Of a DNA stretch of 64,000 nt, positions 27,175 to 35,560 are shown piece by piece. The stretch's first letter is position 1. The number at the start of each line of letters is the position of its first letter. The DNA is from Candidatus Manganitrophus noduliformans (GTDB lineage: Bacteria > Nitrospirota > Nitrospiria > SBBL01 > Manganitrophaceae), in assembly GCF_012184425.1 (NCBI RefSeq), contig NZ_VTOW01000008.1, positions 1 to 64,000 of the forward strand, read 5' to 3'. The translations under genes were made by a program, and so were the position numbers. The notes beneath the pieces are model-generated. The model was not told the DNA's origin and made no database searches. It worked only from the letters and a program-made list of their open reading frames with translations.

Positions 27175-28347
27175 ATGAAGTTTCTAAAGCATGGTTTGCT
27201 TCTGCCGGGCGTTGGCTTGACATGTTTACTTTCCATAGGAATGCTGACTGGGTGCGGCGGGGCTCAGACAATGCTGTTTCTGCAGGGGCCCCTGCCGGCT
27301 CCGAATCCGCTGCAAAAGCATCCTGATCGATGCCACGGCGGGCGGGTTCGGGGCGCCTCCGACCGACGAACTAGTGGTTGATCTCTCCGATGCCGATGCG
27401 CCAGATTCTACCGATTAGGATATCGCGTTCAAACGGAGCAGCATCAAACGGAACGGCGGGGACTCTGACAAAAAGGGAGTGGTCGGCTTCTTCACCGGGA
27501 AAAACGCCGAGGTCTATGGCCCGGACAACGACAGCGACCTTGATCAATCGGCGCCTGGTTTGAGGCCGCGACCGCCGAGACCGAACGCCTCGATTTTGAG
27601 ATGGTGACAGCGGCTCAGATTCCGGCCGACTCTGAGTTCAAGACCGACAAGCTGGTCCTGGCGATCAAAGGGGATGAGACGAAAGACGGGTGGTGGTTCT
27701 ATGAAGGTCCTCCGACCCATGCCGTCAATGCCGTCCCTGAAAATTGGTGGGTGCTCAGGTCGGCCGATGGGAACAGCTGTGCAAAGTTCCATATGACTGA
27801 GATCGTGCGGGACAGCGGCGCCGGGATCCGGCGGATTACCCTCGAGATGAAGGTCCAGTCGGTGGGTATCACCGCCTTCGGTGATCTGCACTCCCACATT
27901 CTTTCCATCCCGATCGGCGGCGGGTCGGCGGCCCTCGACTTCGATGCAATGGATATGGTTGTCGACCCTTCAGCCGACGGATGGGATCTGAAGGTAGCGT
28001 ATGACAGCGCCGCGCGAGAATACTGGATCCGGGTCAACGGCGGGTGAACGGTTCTAGCAAAGGGGGAGTAATGGGATTGGGGAATAACCCCGATACGGTT
28101 ATCAACGGCGTCGACCGGGGACAGGTGGCCCACTATTTTGATGATAAAACGGGCGGAATTTTCGTCGACTCGTCGTGGAACGCCTGCAATATCACCGGCA
28201 ACGACCATAAGCTCTGGCCGAACTACCGGATTTTTACTTGATCAAGTCCGGAACCGATGCTTCAAACTCCAGATCCTCAGCTACTACCATCCGCAGACAA
28301 CGGAGAGCGGCTGGTATACGATCCGGTATGAGAAGACTGTTCCCTGA
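27175..28347 (+). pseudogene. HmuY-family haem-binding lipoprotein, frameshifted
   Basis: HmuY proteins capture haem at the cell surface and pass it to a TonB receptor. ATG 27175 (GGAG upstream) begins a lipoprotein signal (LLSIGMLTGCGG). After several shifts the HmuY pattern appears: DIAFKRSSIKRNGG (about 27420), SDKKGVVGFFTGK, WWFYEGPPTHAVNAVP, WVLRSADGNSCAKFHMTEI, and the C-terminal YRIFLIKSGTDASKLQILSY then GWYTIRYEKTVP, ending at 28347. At least four one-base breaks lie between 27310 and 28260. The long intact frame 27601-28047 suggests recent damage or sequencing error. It overlaps the next gene by 20 bp. Confidence 0.65.
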
Positions 28348-28655
28348 AGAAGGGCATCTGTTGACGCGGGATGGACAAATCAAACAGGAAGAGATGGCCC
28401 GTTATACGCTGATCGAGCTCCTGGAGCGATGGAGGACGCCGCCGCTTTCCACCCTCTGGAAGGCAGCCCTCTGGCTGGAGAAGCGGTATCGGGAGGAGGC
28501 CCTCCCTTCTCTGATCGCGCAACACTATGAGGTGATGGGGGATGACTCCGAGGTGGGTGAGGGAAGATCCGCACTTAATAGAACTGCTCAGGACGCAGGC
28601 CAATTACTGGGCGGGATTGGAAAAGGAAAGAGAATCGGAAGGGGTGGTCTTATGA
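28328..28655 (+). pseudogene. Small protein of unknown function, paralogue of the 24075 product, one frameshift
   Basis: ATG 28328 opens inside the end of the HmuY-like gene. The product reads MRRLFPEEGHLLTRDGQIKQ, LSTLWKAALWLEKRYREEA and LIAQHYEVMGDD. A one-base shift near 28560 then leads to EDPHLIELLRTQANYWAGLE. The stop overlaps ATG 28652 of the HlyD-like gene. The match to the 24075 protein runs along its whole length, so it is a duplicated family. Function unknown. Confidence 0.55.
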
Positions 28656-29725
28656 AGCGCATTATCAAAGTCGCAATCGGTCTTCCTTGGGGGCGGGGTG
28701 TTGCTCCTGGTCGTCCTGGGGTCTTTTGGCTGACCGCCGTGCGGCCGTCGGGCTCTTCCCCGCCCCCACTCCGGACGGTGCGGCTTGTGCGGGGGGAGCT
28801 GGTGCTCACGGTCCCCGCGATCGGTGTGTGATGTCGGCCTTCTCGGGGTGGAGATCAAGTCAAAGGCGAGCGGGGAGATCCTGAAAATTCATCGCATGGA
28901 GGGAGCGCGGGTAGAGAAAGGAGAGATTCTCATCTAGATCGATCCGAGATCGAAGAGATCGCTAGCCAGAGAGCGAGGGCCGATCTGTTGGCTGCGGAGG
29001 CAGGGGTGAAGAAGGGGGAGATCCTCCTTCAAAAAGGCGCGCCTAACGGGCTCAAGGAGCGATTCGCTCCATGAGAAGGGTTTTCTCTCCGATCAGGAGA
29101 AAGAGACGGCCCATCAGGAAGCAGGGCTGCGGGAGGCCGACTTGGCCCTGGCGCAGGCCCAGCGCCTCTGCCAGACGCGGGTGATCTCCCCCTCTCCGGA
29201 GTCCTGCTCTCCCTCTATATAGAGCGGGGGCTGATCATCTCTTCGGGAAATCTCCTCCTTCTCTCAGGGGACGCTGCTTGCCGTCGTAGGAGATCCCTCC
29301 CGGCTCCAGATCGACGCCGAAATCGATGAGACCGTGCCGGGCGGGTTGTCCCCGGGCAGGAGGCGACCGTGCGGCTGGATGTCTTTCCCGATCGGATCTT
29401 GCGCGCCCAGGTGGCCCAGATTGCCCCGGCGGCCCGGATCCGCAACGATCTCGCCGGTGGTTCCCCTCTTTCTCGGTCTGGAAGAATCCCGGAAGGAACC
29501 CGGCCGGGGCTGACCACCAACGCCGAGATCATCACCCAACGGCGATCGGACATCCTCCTCCTTCCACAGGAGGGGGTTCGGAAAGAGGGAGAGCGATGGG
29601 GGCTCTCGATTCGCCAGGGGGAGACGGTCTCGTTCCGGGAGGTGGCCGTCGGCGCGACCGATGGGAAGATGGTCGAGATCCCCCGAGGGGACCGAGGTGG
29701 TGATCGAAGGGGACAGTTCCGATGA
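28652..29725 (+). pseudogene. HlyD/MacA-type membrane fusion protein, frameshifted
   Basis: It begins MKRIIKVAIGL with one hydrophobic anchor. After shifts it shows the adaptor pattern: GVEIKSKASGEILKIHRMEG (lipoyl half, near 28845), a helical stretch (ARADLLAAEAGVKKGEILLQ), DVFPDRILRAQVAQIAPAAR and TTNAEIITQRRSDILLLPQE. It ends at 29725, overlapping the permease start (ATGA). Five or more single-base changes break it. MacA-type adaptors pair with MacB-type ABC permeases, which is what follows. Confidence 0.65.
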
Positions 29726-30950
29726 TTGTTGGCCGCTCCATCTCCTGGGCGGTCGGTCTGATCCCCGCCGCCTTATGGGTCGTCCACTTCGCCTGGGAGG
29801 GACTTCGCGCCCACCCGCTCCGGACCCCCTCTCGATCCTGGGAGTGGTGATCAGGGTCGCCTCCCTGTGGCGACCCTGGCGATTGGGGCTGGCACCCGGG
29901 AGAGCGCCACAGAGGGAATCCGTGAGTTGGGGGCAAACCTCCTCTTCGTCCGACCGGGAAAGGCCCGCGTCGGATATGCCTGGCTGGGGAATGTCGAGAC
30001 CCTCACGCTCGAAGATGCAGAGTCCGTGGGGAAGATCCGGGGGTGGCCGCCGCCGTTCCGGAAGTTTTCTCCCGCGTCCAGATCAAATACCGGAATCGGA
30101 ACAGCGACAGCCGGGTCTTCGGGGTAACGCCGGCATATCTTGATCTGCTGCGTTACCGGATGGCCGCAGGGAGCCGTTTTATCGAGGGCAATCTCAAAGC
30201 CCGGCGGATGGTAGCGCTGCTGGGGGCGAAGGCAGCCGAAGCCCTCTTCCGGGGAGAAAATCCGATGGGAAAATTCATCAAAGTCAGGGGAAGAACTTTC
30301 TGGTCCTGGGGATCCTGGAAGCGCGGGGCAAGCGGGTGGAGCTGCTGGAGGCAGGTGATCGGATCATGATCCCGGTGACCACCTACCAGAAGCATCTCTT
30401 CGGGGGGAGCTGGTCCGGAGCATTCTGGTTCAGGCGACGGAGACGTCGGTCCTGGACCAAACCGCCACGGAGGTGACTCGGCGGCGGCGGCAACGCCATC
30501 GGATTCCGCAGGAAGTGGAGGACGATTTTCACATCGCCCGCCAGACCGAAGTCCTGGAGACGATGGGGATGGTCAGCCGGACCTTCAGCCTCCTCCTGGG
30601 GAGTGTGGTGGCAATCTCCCTTCCTGGTCGGAGGGATCGGGATCATGAATATCATGCTGGTCTCTGTGGCCGAGCGGACCGCCGAGATTGGCCTGCCGGG
30701 CGGTGGGGGCGACCCGAAAGGATATTCTTCACCAGTTTCTGACAGAATCTCAGCCTGGCGGGAGGGACGCTGGGGATTCTTCTGGGGGCCGGCGGGGGAT
30801 GGCGCGGCTGGTTTCCTTCCGGGCACTCTTCTTCCTGCTCGCCTTCGTTGTCCCTTTTTCTTTTCGGTAGGGGTGGGGCTGATCTTCGGTCTCTATCCGA
30901 CCCTGAAGGCGGCGCGGCTCGACCCGGCGGAGGCATTAAGAAAGGGGTAA
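29722..30950 (+). pseudogene. MacB/FtsX-type ABC permease lacking an ATPase, frameshifted
   Basis: The N-terminal membrane segment and core FAWEGLRAHPLRT (near 29785) are followed by VATLAIGAGTRESATEGIRE, LGANLLFVRPGKARVGYAWL, LTLEDAESVGKI, and the C-terminal FtsX domain (LVGGIGIMNIMLVSVAERTA, EIGLRRAVGATRKDIL, FGLYPTLKAARLDPAEALR). These are MacB_PCD and FtsX signatures in at least four frames. No Walker A/B ATPase domain is fused, and none lies nearby. The exporter would therefore need a partner from elsewhere, or its ATPase gene is lost. It ends 41 bp before the HTH gene. Confidence 0.65.
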
Positions 30951-30991
30951 TGGTTCTCAAAGCATTCTGATGATATGGAGGGGAGGAAACG

Positions 30992-31774
30992 ATGTTCGAT
31001 CGAGTATCTGGAGGATTTGTCCTGGATGAAACCGGTGCCTCGCTCTTTTCCGAGGTCGCCAAAATGGTGCGGGACGAGATCGACCTGCTGGAGGTCTCCT
31101 CGCGCTGCCGGGTGAACCCGACGACGCTGCGAAAGATCTTGGAGGCGCGCCCGGTTTCTCATTATACTGAGAAGAAGATCCGGACCGCTTTAGGGTTGAC
31201 GGCGCTTTCCCAGGCGGAGATTTCCAACCGCCCTTCCACGGTGGAGCGATTGCGTGAGCTCCACCGAATCTATCGAGAGAAGAAGTCGCTGGCGGCCGTC
31301 GGTCGGACGATGGGGCTGAGTCGGGAGCGGGTCCGGCAATTGTTGGTCAGGGGGGCGAAGATCGGATTGTTTGAGTATCCATTCCCTCGCCCTTCTGTTC
31401 CGTCCAGGAGGAAGATCCTCGACGACTACAAAAAATGTCTAAGGTTGGATGCCGCGGCGGAAGTGAACCGACTCTCCTTGGAATCTCTGCGTCGGCTGTG
31501 CCGCTCATACCGGATCACACGGGAGGAACTTGCCAAGATCCGGAGCGACCGGCAGCAGATGGCGTGTGTCGATCTTTATATTCTCCTGGCTCAGGAAGTG
31601 GGCCATCATCCTACAGCAACGGAGCTCTTGCGTCTGAAAGCGGGGCGCTCCCTCCAGTGGCAGATCCGAAAGGGATGGGGCTCTCTTCGGAATTTTCGAA
31701 AGGCGCTGGGAATTACGCCACCGCTCCCGCGCAGGAGAAAACAGGAGATGAGAACGCGCTGGAAAAAGGCTTGA
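30992..31774 (+). CDS. Helix-turn-helix protein with sigma-region-4-like motif, unknown function
   Basis: The 260-aa product is intact. Residues about 35-70 (LLEVSSRCRVNPTTLRKILE) form one HTH-like unit. Residues about 85-125 contain YREKKSLAAVGRTMGLSRER followed by VRQLLVRGAKIGLF, closely like sigma-70 region 4.2 or a resolvase HTH. A third helical unit (RITREELAKIRSDR) follows. No catalytic or ligand domain is visible. GGAGGGGAGGAAACG precedes the ATG. Its stop codon overlaps the -35 box of Fur promoter 2, so its own expression cannot depend on that promoter. It may regulate the neighbouring iron genes; no evidence proves this. Confidence 0.6.
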   Translation: MFDRVSGGFVLDETGASLFSEVAKMVRDEIDLLEVSSRCRVNPTTLRKILEARPVSHYTEKKIRTALGLTALSQAEISNRPSTVERLRELHRIYREKKSLAAVGRTMGLSRERVRQLLVRGAKIGLFEYPFPRPSVPSRRKILDDYKKCLRLDAAAEVNRLSLESLRRLCRSYRITREELAKIRSDRQQMACVDLYILLAQEVGHHPTATELLRLKAGRSLQWQIRKGWGSLRNFRKALGITPPLPRRRKQEMRTRWKKA

Positions 31775-31830
31775 CAGGCCGCAGGCAAAACAGGTAATCT
31801 CGCAGAAAGATACTGAGAGTCATTCTCAAT
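31771..31830 (+). promoter_or_regulatory. Promoter with Fur box (iron-regulon module 2)
   Basis: TTGACA 31771-31776, an 18-bp spacer and TAATCT 31795-31800 form the promoter. The Fur box is 31812-31830 (ACTGAGAGT-C-ATTCTCAAT), with two deviations from perfect symmetry. The -35 overlaps the stop codon of the preceding HTH gene. It drives exbB-exbD-tonB. Confidence 0.85.
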
Positions 31831-31943
31831 ATTATGCGCCCCCGGCGTGATCGCGATCCGGCGGGGGCGTCTCGAATAGAGACGTTTTGCGCAGCGGCTA
31901 GAGGTTCCAAACCCCACGCCCGGATAGAGAATTGGTCCGGGCG
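31831..31943 (+). ncRNA. Conserved Fur-regulon leader RNA, copy 2 (candidate attenuator)
   Basis: It holds GGCT (31896-31899), three bases, GGTT (31903-31906), loop CCA, AACC (31910-31913), CCAC and GCC (31918-31920). The spacing is identical to copy 1, with GGTT/AACC replacing GATT/AATC. The GCC lies in the terminator's 5' arm (31917-31924). Unlike the other copies it has two extra upstream hairpins: CGCCCCCG/CGGGGGCG (about 31837-31868) and CGTCTC/GAGACG (31868-31884). Confidence 0.6.
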
Positions 31944-31949
31944 TTTTTT
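31917..31949 (+). terminator. Intrinsic terminator in leader copy 2
   Basis: CGCCCGGA (31917-31924) pairs with TCCGGGCG (31936-31943) across an 11-base loop, followed by six T. The stem is identical to that of copy 1. It ends 31 nt ahead of the exbB start. Confidence 0.85.
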
Positions 31950-31980
31950 GTTTTAGAGGTTTGAAAGGGGGGAGAGAGGA

Positions 31981-32640
31981 ATGGTCGATCTATACCTGAA
32001 AGGGGGAGCGCTCATGCACCCGATCCTGCTGGCCTCGGTGGTGGCCCTGGCCACTGCAATCGAGCGGGGGTGGTTCTTCTGGCAGATCCGGGGAGAAGCA
32101 CAGGGGGCCTTCGAGGCGCTTTCTGAGCGGTTGCGGTCCCAGGACCGGGAGGGGGCGATGCGGATGGCGGAGAAGATCGTCGGGCCGGTCGGCCTCGTTC
32201 TGAAAGAGGGTTTAAAGCACCGGGACGAGGGGGCGGAAGTTGTCCAGGAGGCGATGGCGATCCGGGGAGAGGCGCTCCTCCAAACCATCCGGCGGGGAAT
32301 CCCGCTCCTGGCTCTGATTGCTTCCATTTCCACGATGCTCGGGCTTTTGGGGACGGTCGTCGGCCTGGTCGAAGCCTTTCAGCGGGTGGCCGAGATGGAA
32401 GCGCGGGTCTCGCCGGCGCTATTGGCTTCGGGCATCTGGGCTGCCCTGATCACGACGGTGGGGGGGCTCTTCGTCGCGATCCCCACCTTCATCGTTCATC
32501 ATTACTTTCAGAGGAAAGTTTCTCACCTCGCCTTCCAGATCGAACATTACGGAAGCGAGCTGCTGCTGTTGATGAAGAGAGAGGCGCGGCGCGCCCCGGC
32601 GGCCGAGTGGGCGATGGGGGAGTCGCAATGCTCCGACTGA
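31981..32640 (+). CDS. exbB: ExbB/TolQ/MotA-family proton channel subunit
   Basis: The 219-aa inner-membrane protein has three membrane segments: residues about 8-30 (HPILLASVVALATAIERGWF), 103-130 (GIPLLALIASISTMLGLLGT) and 140-165 (ASGIWAALITTVGGLFVAIP). The second and third carry the MotA/ExbB hallmark glycines and threonines. With ExbD it uses the proton gradient to energise TonB. GGAGAGAGGA precedes the ATG. The gene lies 31 bp after the Fur-leader terminator and overlaps exbD by 13 bp. Confidence 0.92.
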   Translation: MVDLYLKGGALMHPILLASVVALATAIERGWFFWQIRGEAQGAFEALSERLRSQDREGAMRMAEKIVGPVGLVLKEGLKHRDEGAEVVQEAMAIRGEALLQTIRRGIPLLALIASISTMLGLLGTVVGLVEAFQRVAEMEARVSPALLASGIWAALITTVGGLFVAIPTFIVHHYFQRKVSHLAFQIEHYGSELLLLMKREARRAPAAEWAMGESQCSD

Positions 32641-33053
32641 AGTCGTCCCGGACCGATGCCGGCTCCACCCCTTTCATCGACATGACCCCCATGATCGACA
32701 TGGTCTTTCAGCTTCTGATCTTCTTCCTTCTCACCTCGATTTTCGCGGCGCAGCCGGCGCTCGACCTCACCCTTCCCTCCGCCGAGCATGCGAAGGAGGA
32801 GGCTCGGGAAGAGAGCGTTCATCTTTTCATCCAAAAAGAGGGGACGATCTTTATCGACGAAGAAGAGATTTCCCTGGAGGGGCTCGGCGCGGCCTTGCAG
32901 GCGAAGGTCGAAGCAGACCGAAAGAGGCCGATTCTCCTCTCTGCAGACCGCGAGGCCCCGTTTCAGCGCTTTGTCGATGTCCTCGATGTCGTTCGGCACC
33001 ATAACCACTCAAACCTGACGGTTCTGACCCGGCCGAAAGGCGAGTCGCCGTGA
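32628..33053 (+). CDS. exbD: ExbD/TolR-family biopolymer transport protein
   Basis: ATG 32628 lies inside the exbB end, so the two are translationally coupled. The 141-aa product has one N-terminal membrane helix (IDMTPMIDMVFQLLIFFLLT) with Asp24, the proton-carrying acid of ExbD, and a periplasmic domain (VHLFIQKEGTIFIDEEEISL, PILLSADREAPFQRFVDVLD). It forms the stator with ExbB. Its stop overlaps the tonB GTG start. Confidence 0.92.
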   Translation: MLRLKSSRTDAGSTPFIDMTPMIDMVFQLLIFFLLTSIFAAQPALDLTLPSAEHAKEEAREESVHLFIQKEGTIFIDEEEISLEGLGAALQAKVEADRKRPILLSADREAPFQRFVDVLDVVRHHNHSNLTVLTRPKGESP

Positions 33054-33964
33054 GAAGGGTCGGAAGCTGGGCGCTCTCGCTGATTCTCCATGCCCTGCTC
33101 TTCGGCCTCCCCTCGCCGGAGAGGCCGCCTGTCGCGCCGGGTAAAGAGGTCAAAAAAATTCCGCTGCTTCTCCTTCCCGCAGAAGGGCCGGCGGCGTCGC
33201 CTGCGGGGCCACCCACCCCTCCGGCAGCCGGGAAGGTTACTGAACCAGCGCTCTCTCCGCCTGCACAGAAACCGGCTCCGGCGCAAAAAAAGCGCGCTTC
33301 GCATCGGCCGCCAACCCCTCCTAGGCCGGAAGCAGCCCCTGCGCCCCTGGACGTTGAGCCGGAGATCTCCTCTCTTTTGGAGGCGACTGTTCCGCCCCGC
33401 CCGGAGGAAGCCGCGCCGGAGCGCCTCATCCCTCCCGACAAGGAGGACTCCGGGACAACTCCGCCCCCCTTTGCAGAGATAGAGGCGCCGGAAAGAGAAG
33501 CGAGCCTCTCTTCCAATCAGCCTTCGACAGAAAAAGAGGAGCATCCTTTTTCTGTCGAAGGGGCGGAAGAGACCGGAGGGAGATCGGAGATGGCCTCCTC
33601 CACCGGCGGGCAACCCAAAGCCGCCGGGGCGGGAGACGGCCCTTTGGCCTCCCAAGGAGGGGCAGAGTGGGAAGGCTATCTGGCCGGCCTGCGGGAGCGG
33701 ATCGAGGCGGCCCGCGCCTATCCGGAGCGGGCGCGCCGGATGGGCCAGGAGGGAAGGGTGACGGTCCGTCTAGTTGTCGGGGCCGACGGAAAGCTCTTAG
33801 AGGTGGAGATTGCCGAGGCCTCTTCTTCTTCCCTTCTCAACCGGGCGGCGATACAAACCATCCGCTCCCTCTCCCCCCTCCCGCCGCTTCCCCCCGAACT
33901 GGGAGGCCGTCTGGAGGTGACGGTGCCGATCGCCTATCATCTGGATCGGTCCGCAAGGAGGTAA
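33050..33964 (+). CDS. tonB: TonB energy-transducing protein
   Basis: The 304-aa product starts at GTG 33050, overlapping exbD (GTGA). It has an N-terminal anchor (VGSWALSLILHALLFGL with the Ser/His face). A long Pro/Ala/Glu-rich periplasmic spacer (residues about 25-195) follows, then a TonB C-terminal domain (YLAGLRERIEAARAYPERAR, GRVTVRLVVGADGKLLEVEI, LPPELGGRLEVTVPIAYHL). It spans the periplasm to push receptors open. The three genes are the only energising set in the window, so they may serve all its receptors. Confidence 0.9.
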   Translation: MRRVGSWALSLILHALLFGLPSPERPPVAPGKEVKKIPLLLLPAEGPAASPAGPPTPPAAGKVTEPALSPPAQKPAPAQKKRASHRPPTPPRPEAAPAPLDVEPEISSLLEATVPPRPEEAAPERLIPPDKEDSGTTPPPFAEIEAPEREASLSSNQPSTEKEEHPFSVEGAEETGGRSEMASSTGGQPKAAGAGDGPLASQGGAEWEGYLAGLRERIEAARAYPERARRMGQEGRVTVRLVVGADGKLLEVEIAEASSSSLLNRAAIQTIRSLSPLPPLPPELGGRLEVTVPIAYHLDRSARR

Positions 33965-33993
33965 GTGCTATTTAGGGAGACCGGGAAGGACTT

Positions 33994-34188
33994 ATGAAAC
34001 GGGATGAAGCGGAAGAAAAAGAGACCCTCTTTGGGATCTGGGTGACGGCATTTTTGCTGACCCTGCTCTCGTTTTTTCTGATCGGACTTCTATTGGCCCT
34101 GGGCCGGGAGATGGTTGCGCGTCTTGATGACGAGATCACCCGAGGGGTGTGGGATTTTAACCTGACACAAGGGGAGGAGAGGCCATGA
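33994..34188 (+). CDS. Small single-pass membrane protein of unknown function
   Basis: The 64-aa product has one membrane helix (IWVTAFLLTLLSFFLIGLLL) and a short charged tail (MVARLDDEITRGVWDFNL). It starts 30 bp after tonB and its stop overlaps the next ATG (34185), so it belongs to the same operon. No family was recognised. A role as a partner of the following Spy-like proteins is possible. Confidence 0.5.
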   Translation: MKRDEAEEKETLFGIWVTAFLLTLLSFFLIGLLLALGREMVARLDDEITRGVWDFNLTQGEERP

Positions 34189-34708
34189 AGAAACATAGAA
34201 GGTCGGTTCATTTCATCGGATCCGTTGTCTTCGGGATCCTTTTCTGGATGGTTTCCGGTGCGGAGCGGTGATCGCAGGAAAGAGATCGAAATGACCCCGG
34301 GCTGCGGATGATCCGGGCGGTGGAAGCGCTGGCAAACGACACCTGGGCGCAAAAGAGGCGCTCCGGCTCTCGCAGGAGCAGGAGGAGGCGATCCGTCAAG
34401 AGGTCGCCTCTTTCAAGAAGGACCTTTGGAAAAAGGAGGCGATCTTAATTGGGATTATTCGAGGAGATCTTGATCAAGCGTCGCCACGGCCTGCTGTTGC
34501 ACGAGGAGTACCGGACGGCAAACCAGGTCACCGGCGGGATCGAAGCCGATGAACTCGGGCGGATGATCGAGGCGGCCGCGGCGTTGCAGGCGACCCTGAC
34601 CCCGGAGCAGAAGAGATCTTCCGGGGGCATCGGCGGCGGCAATTGACCCTTCAGATGCCGGAAGACTTCAACACTCGACTGGGGCTACAGAGAAAACGAA
34701 GGAAGTGA
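34185..34708 (+). pseudogene. Spy/CpxP-like periplasmic protein, frameshifted
   Basis: The signal-like start (HFIGSVVFGILFWMVSGAE) is followed by a stop at 34269. Downstream frames give AVEALANDTW, EALRLSQEQEEAIRQEVASF, LFEEILIKRRHGLLLHEEYR and ALQATLTPEQKR. These are the helical LTxxQ-type repeats of Spy/CpxP or heavy-metal-resistance proteins. At least three single-base changes separate the parts. Such proteins chaperone or sense envelope damage and metals. Confidence 0.5.
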
Positions 34709-35189
34709 TGGAGCGGACCGCGCAATTGGAAGGGATCTTTTTCCCGAAACTTTCTGAGTTCTCCCGGAAACTGGAGGGGTGTTGACCGCCGCAGCGGGCG
34801 AAGCTGGCGGAGATACAAAAAAGAGTCCCGCGGGGGGAAGGGGAAACGGCGGTTGCGCTGTTTTCCGAAAGCGAGGAATCTTCCTCGCCCCTTGATCGTG
34901 CCGAGGAGCTGGGGCTCAGCCGTCCGCAGGTGGAGTTACTGGCGGCGCTGGAGATCGCCGCAAGACGGCAGGCGCGCCTAGACCGGGCCTGCGCTTCAGG
35001 GGGGTGCATCTCGATCTGGAGGAGATAATCCGGCGCGAGGCCTCGGATCAGAAGATCGAAGCCCGGATTGAGGGCATCGCAGAACGGTTTGCGAAAATCG
35101 AAAGCGACCGCCTTCGCGCCGGACTGAACAGCCTGAAGATCCTCAATGAGAAACAGAAGGTCGCTCTTCACCTTTCCTTCTCGGAGTAA
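34708..35189 (+). pseudogene. Second Spy/CpxP-like periplasmic protein, frameshifted
   Basis: It starts at ATG 34708, overlapping the previous stop (TGATG). The reading MERTAQLEGIFFPKLSEFSR breaks near 34783, then LTPQ-type (RAKLAEIQKRV) and ETAVALFSESEESSSPLDRA, and finally the frame ending 35189 (DLEEIIRREASDQKIEARIE, LKILNEKQKVALHLSF). The helical LTPQ and LNEKQ motifs place it with the preceding gene. Two breaks are evident. The pair closes the exbB-exbD-tonB transcript. Confidence 0.45.
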
Positions 35190-35393
35190 GCGCGGACAGG
35201 TTGTCTTCAGGCGGGCTTCTTCTCGATCGGACCGGCAGGCCGATTATTTCCGGGGCGCCCGTACCGACCTATATTTGCCTCATGTAAGAGCATCATCCAC
35301 GGCGACCGAGCTGCGCCGACCGATCCGGAGAGGGGGGTTCGCACCTTCGTTAAGCATGAACCTCCCTCCCTTTCATGAAACATAAAAACCCCC

Positions 35394-35455
35394 TTGACAG
35401 ACCGCCCTGGAATTATGTAAAAAGACCTTCTCTGAAATTGAGAATCATTTTCAGT
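35394..35455 (+). promoter_or_regulatory. Promoter with Fur box (iron-regulon module 3)
   Basis: TTGACA lies at 35394-35399. The -10 is less clear; TGTAAA 35416-35421 gives a 16-bp spacer. The Fur box at 35437-35455 reads ATTGAGAAT-C-ATTTTCAGT. It drives the TonB receptor and PepSY pair. Confidence 0.82.
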
Positions 35456-35524
35456 CTTGTGGCGGCTCGCGGTTGATCCAAAACCCCAAAGCCCAGAGTG
35501 GGATTCGCTCCCGCTTTGGGCTTT
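35456..35524 (+). ncRNA. Conserved Fur-regulon leader RNA, copy 3 (candidate attenuator)
   Basis: It holds GGCT (35464-35467), three bases, GGTT (35471-35474), a 7-base loop, AACC (35482-35485), CCAA and AGCC (35490-35493). GGCT pairs with AGCC and GGTT with AACC. AGCC is also part of the terminator's 5' arm (35488-35503). It is the shortest leader and shows the element's core without extras. Confidence 0.6.
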
Positions 35525-35526
35525 TT
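35488..35526 (+). terminator. Intrinsic terminator in leader copy 3
   Basis: A 16-bp stem (35488-35503 with 35509-35524, two G-U pairs in RNA) with a 5-base loop is followed by a T-run to 35526. Its stem sequence differs from copies 1, 2 and 4, yet position and function are kept. It ends 34 nt ahead of ATG 35561. Confidence 0.85.
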
Positions 35527-35560
35527 ATTGTTTGGGATCTGAGTGGATCGAGGAGAGAAC

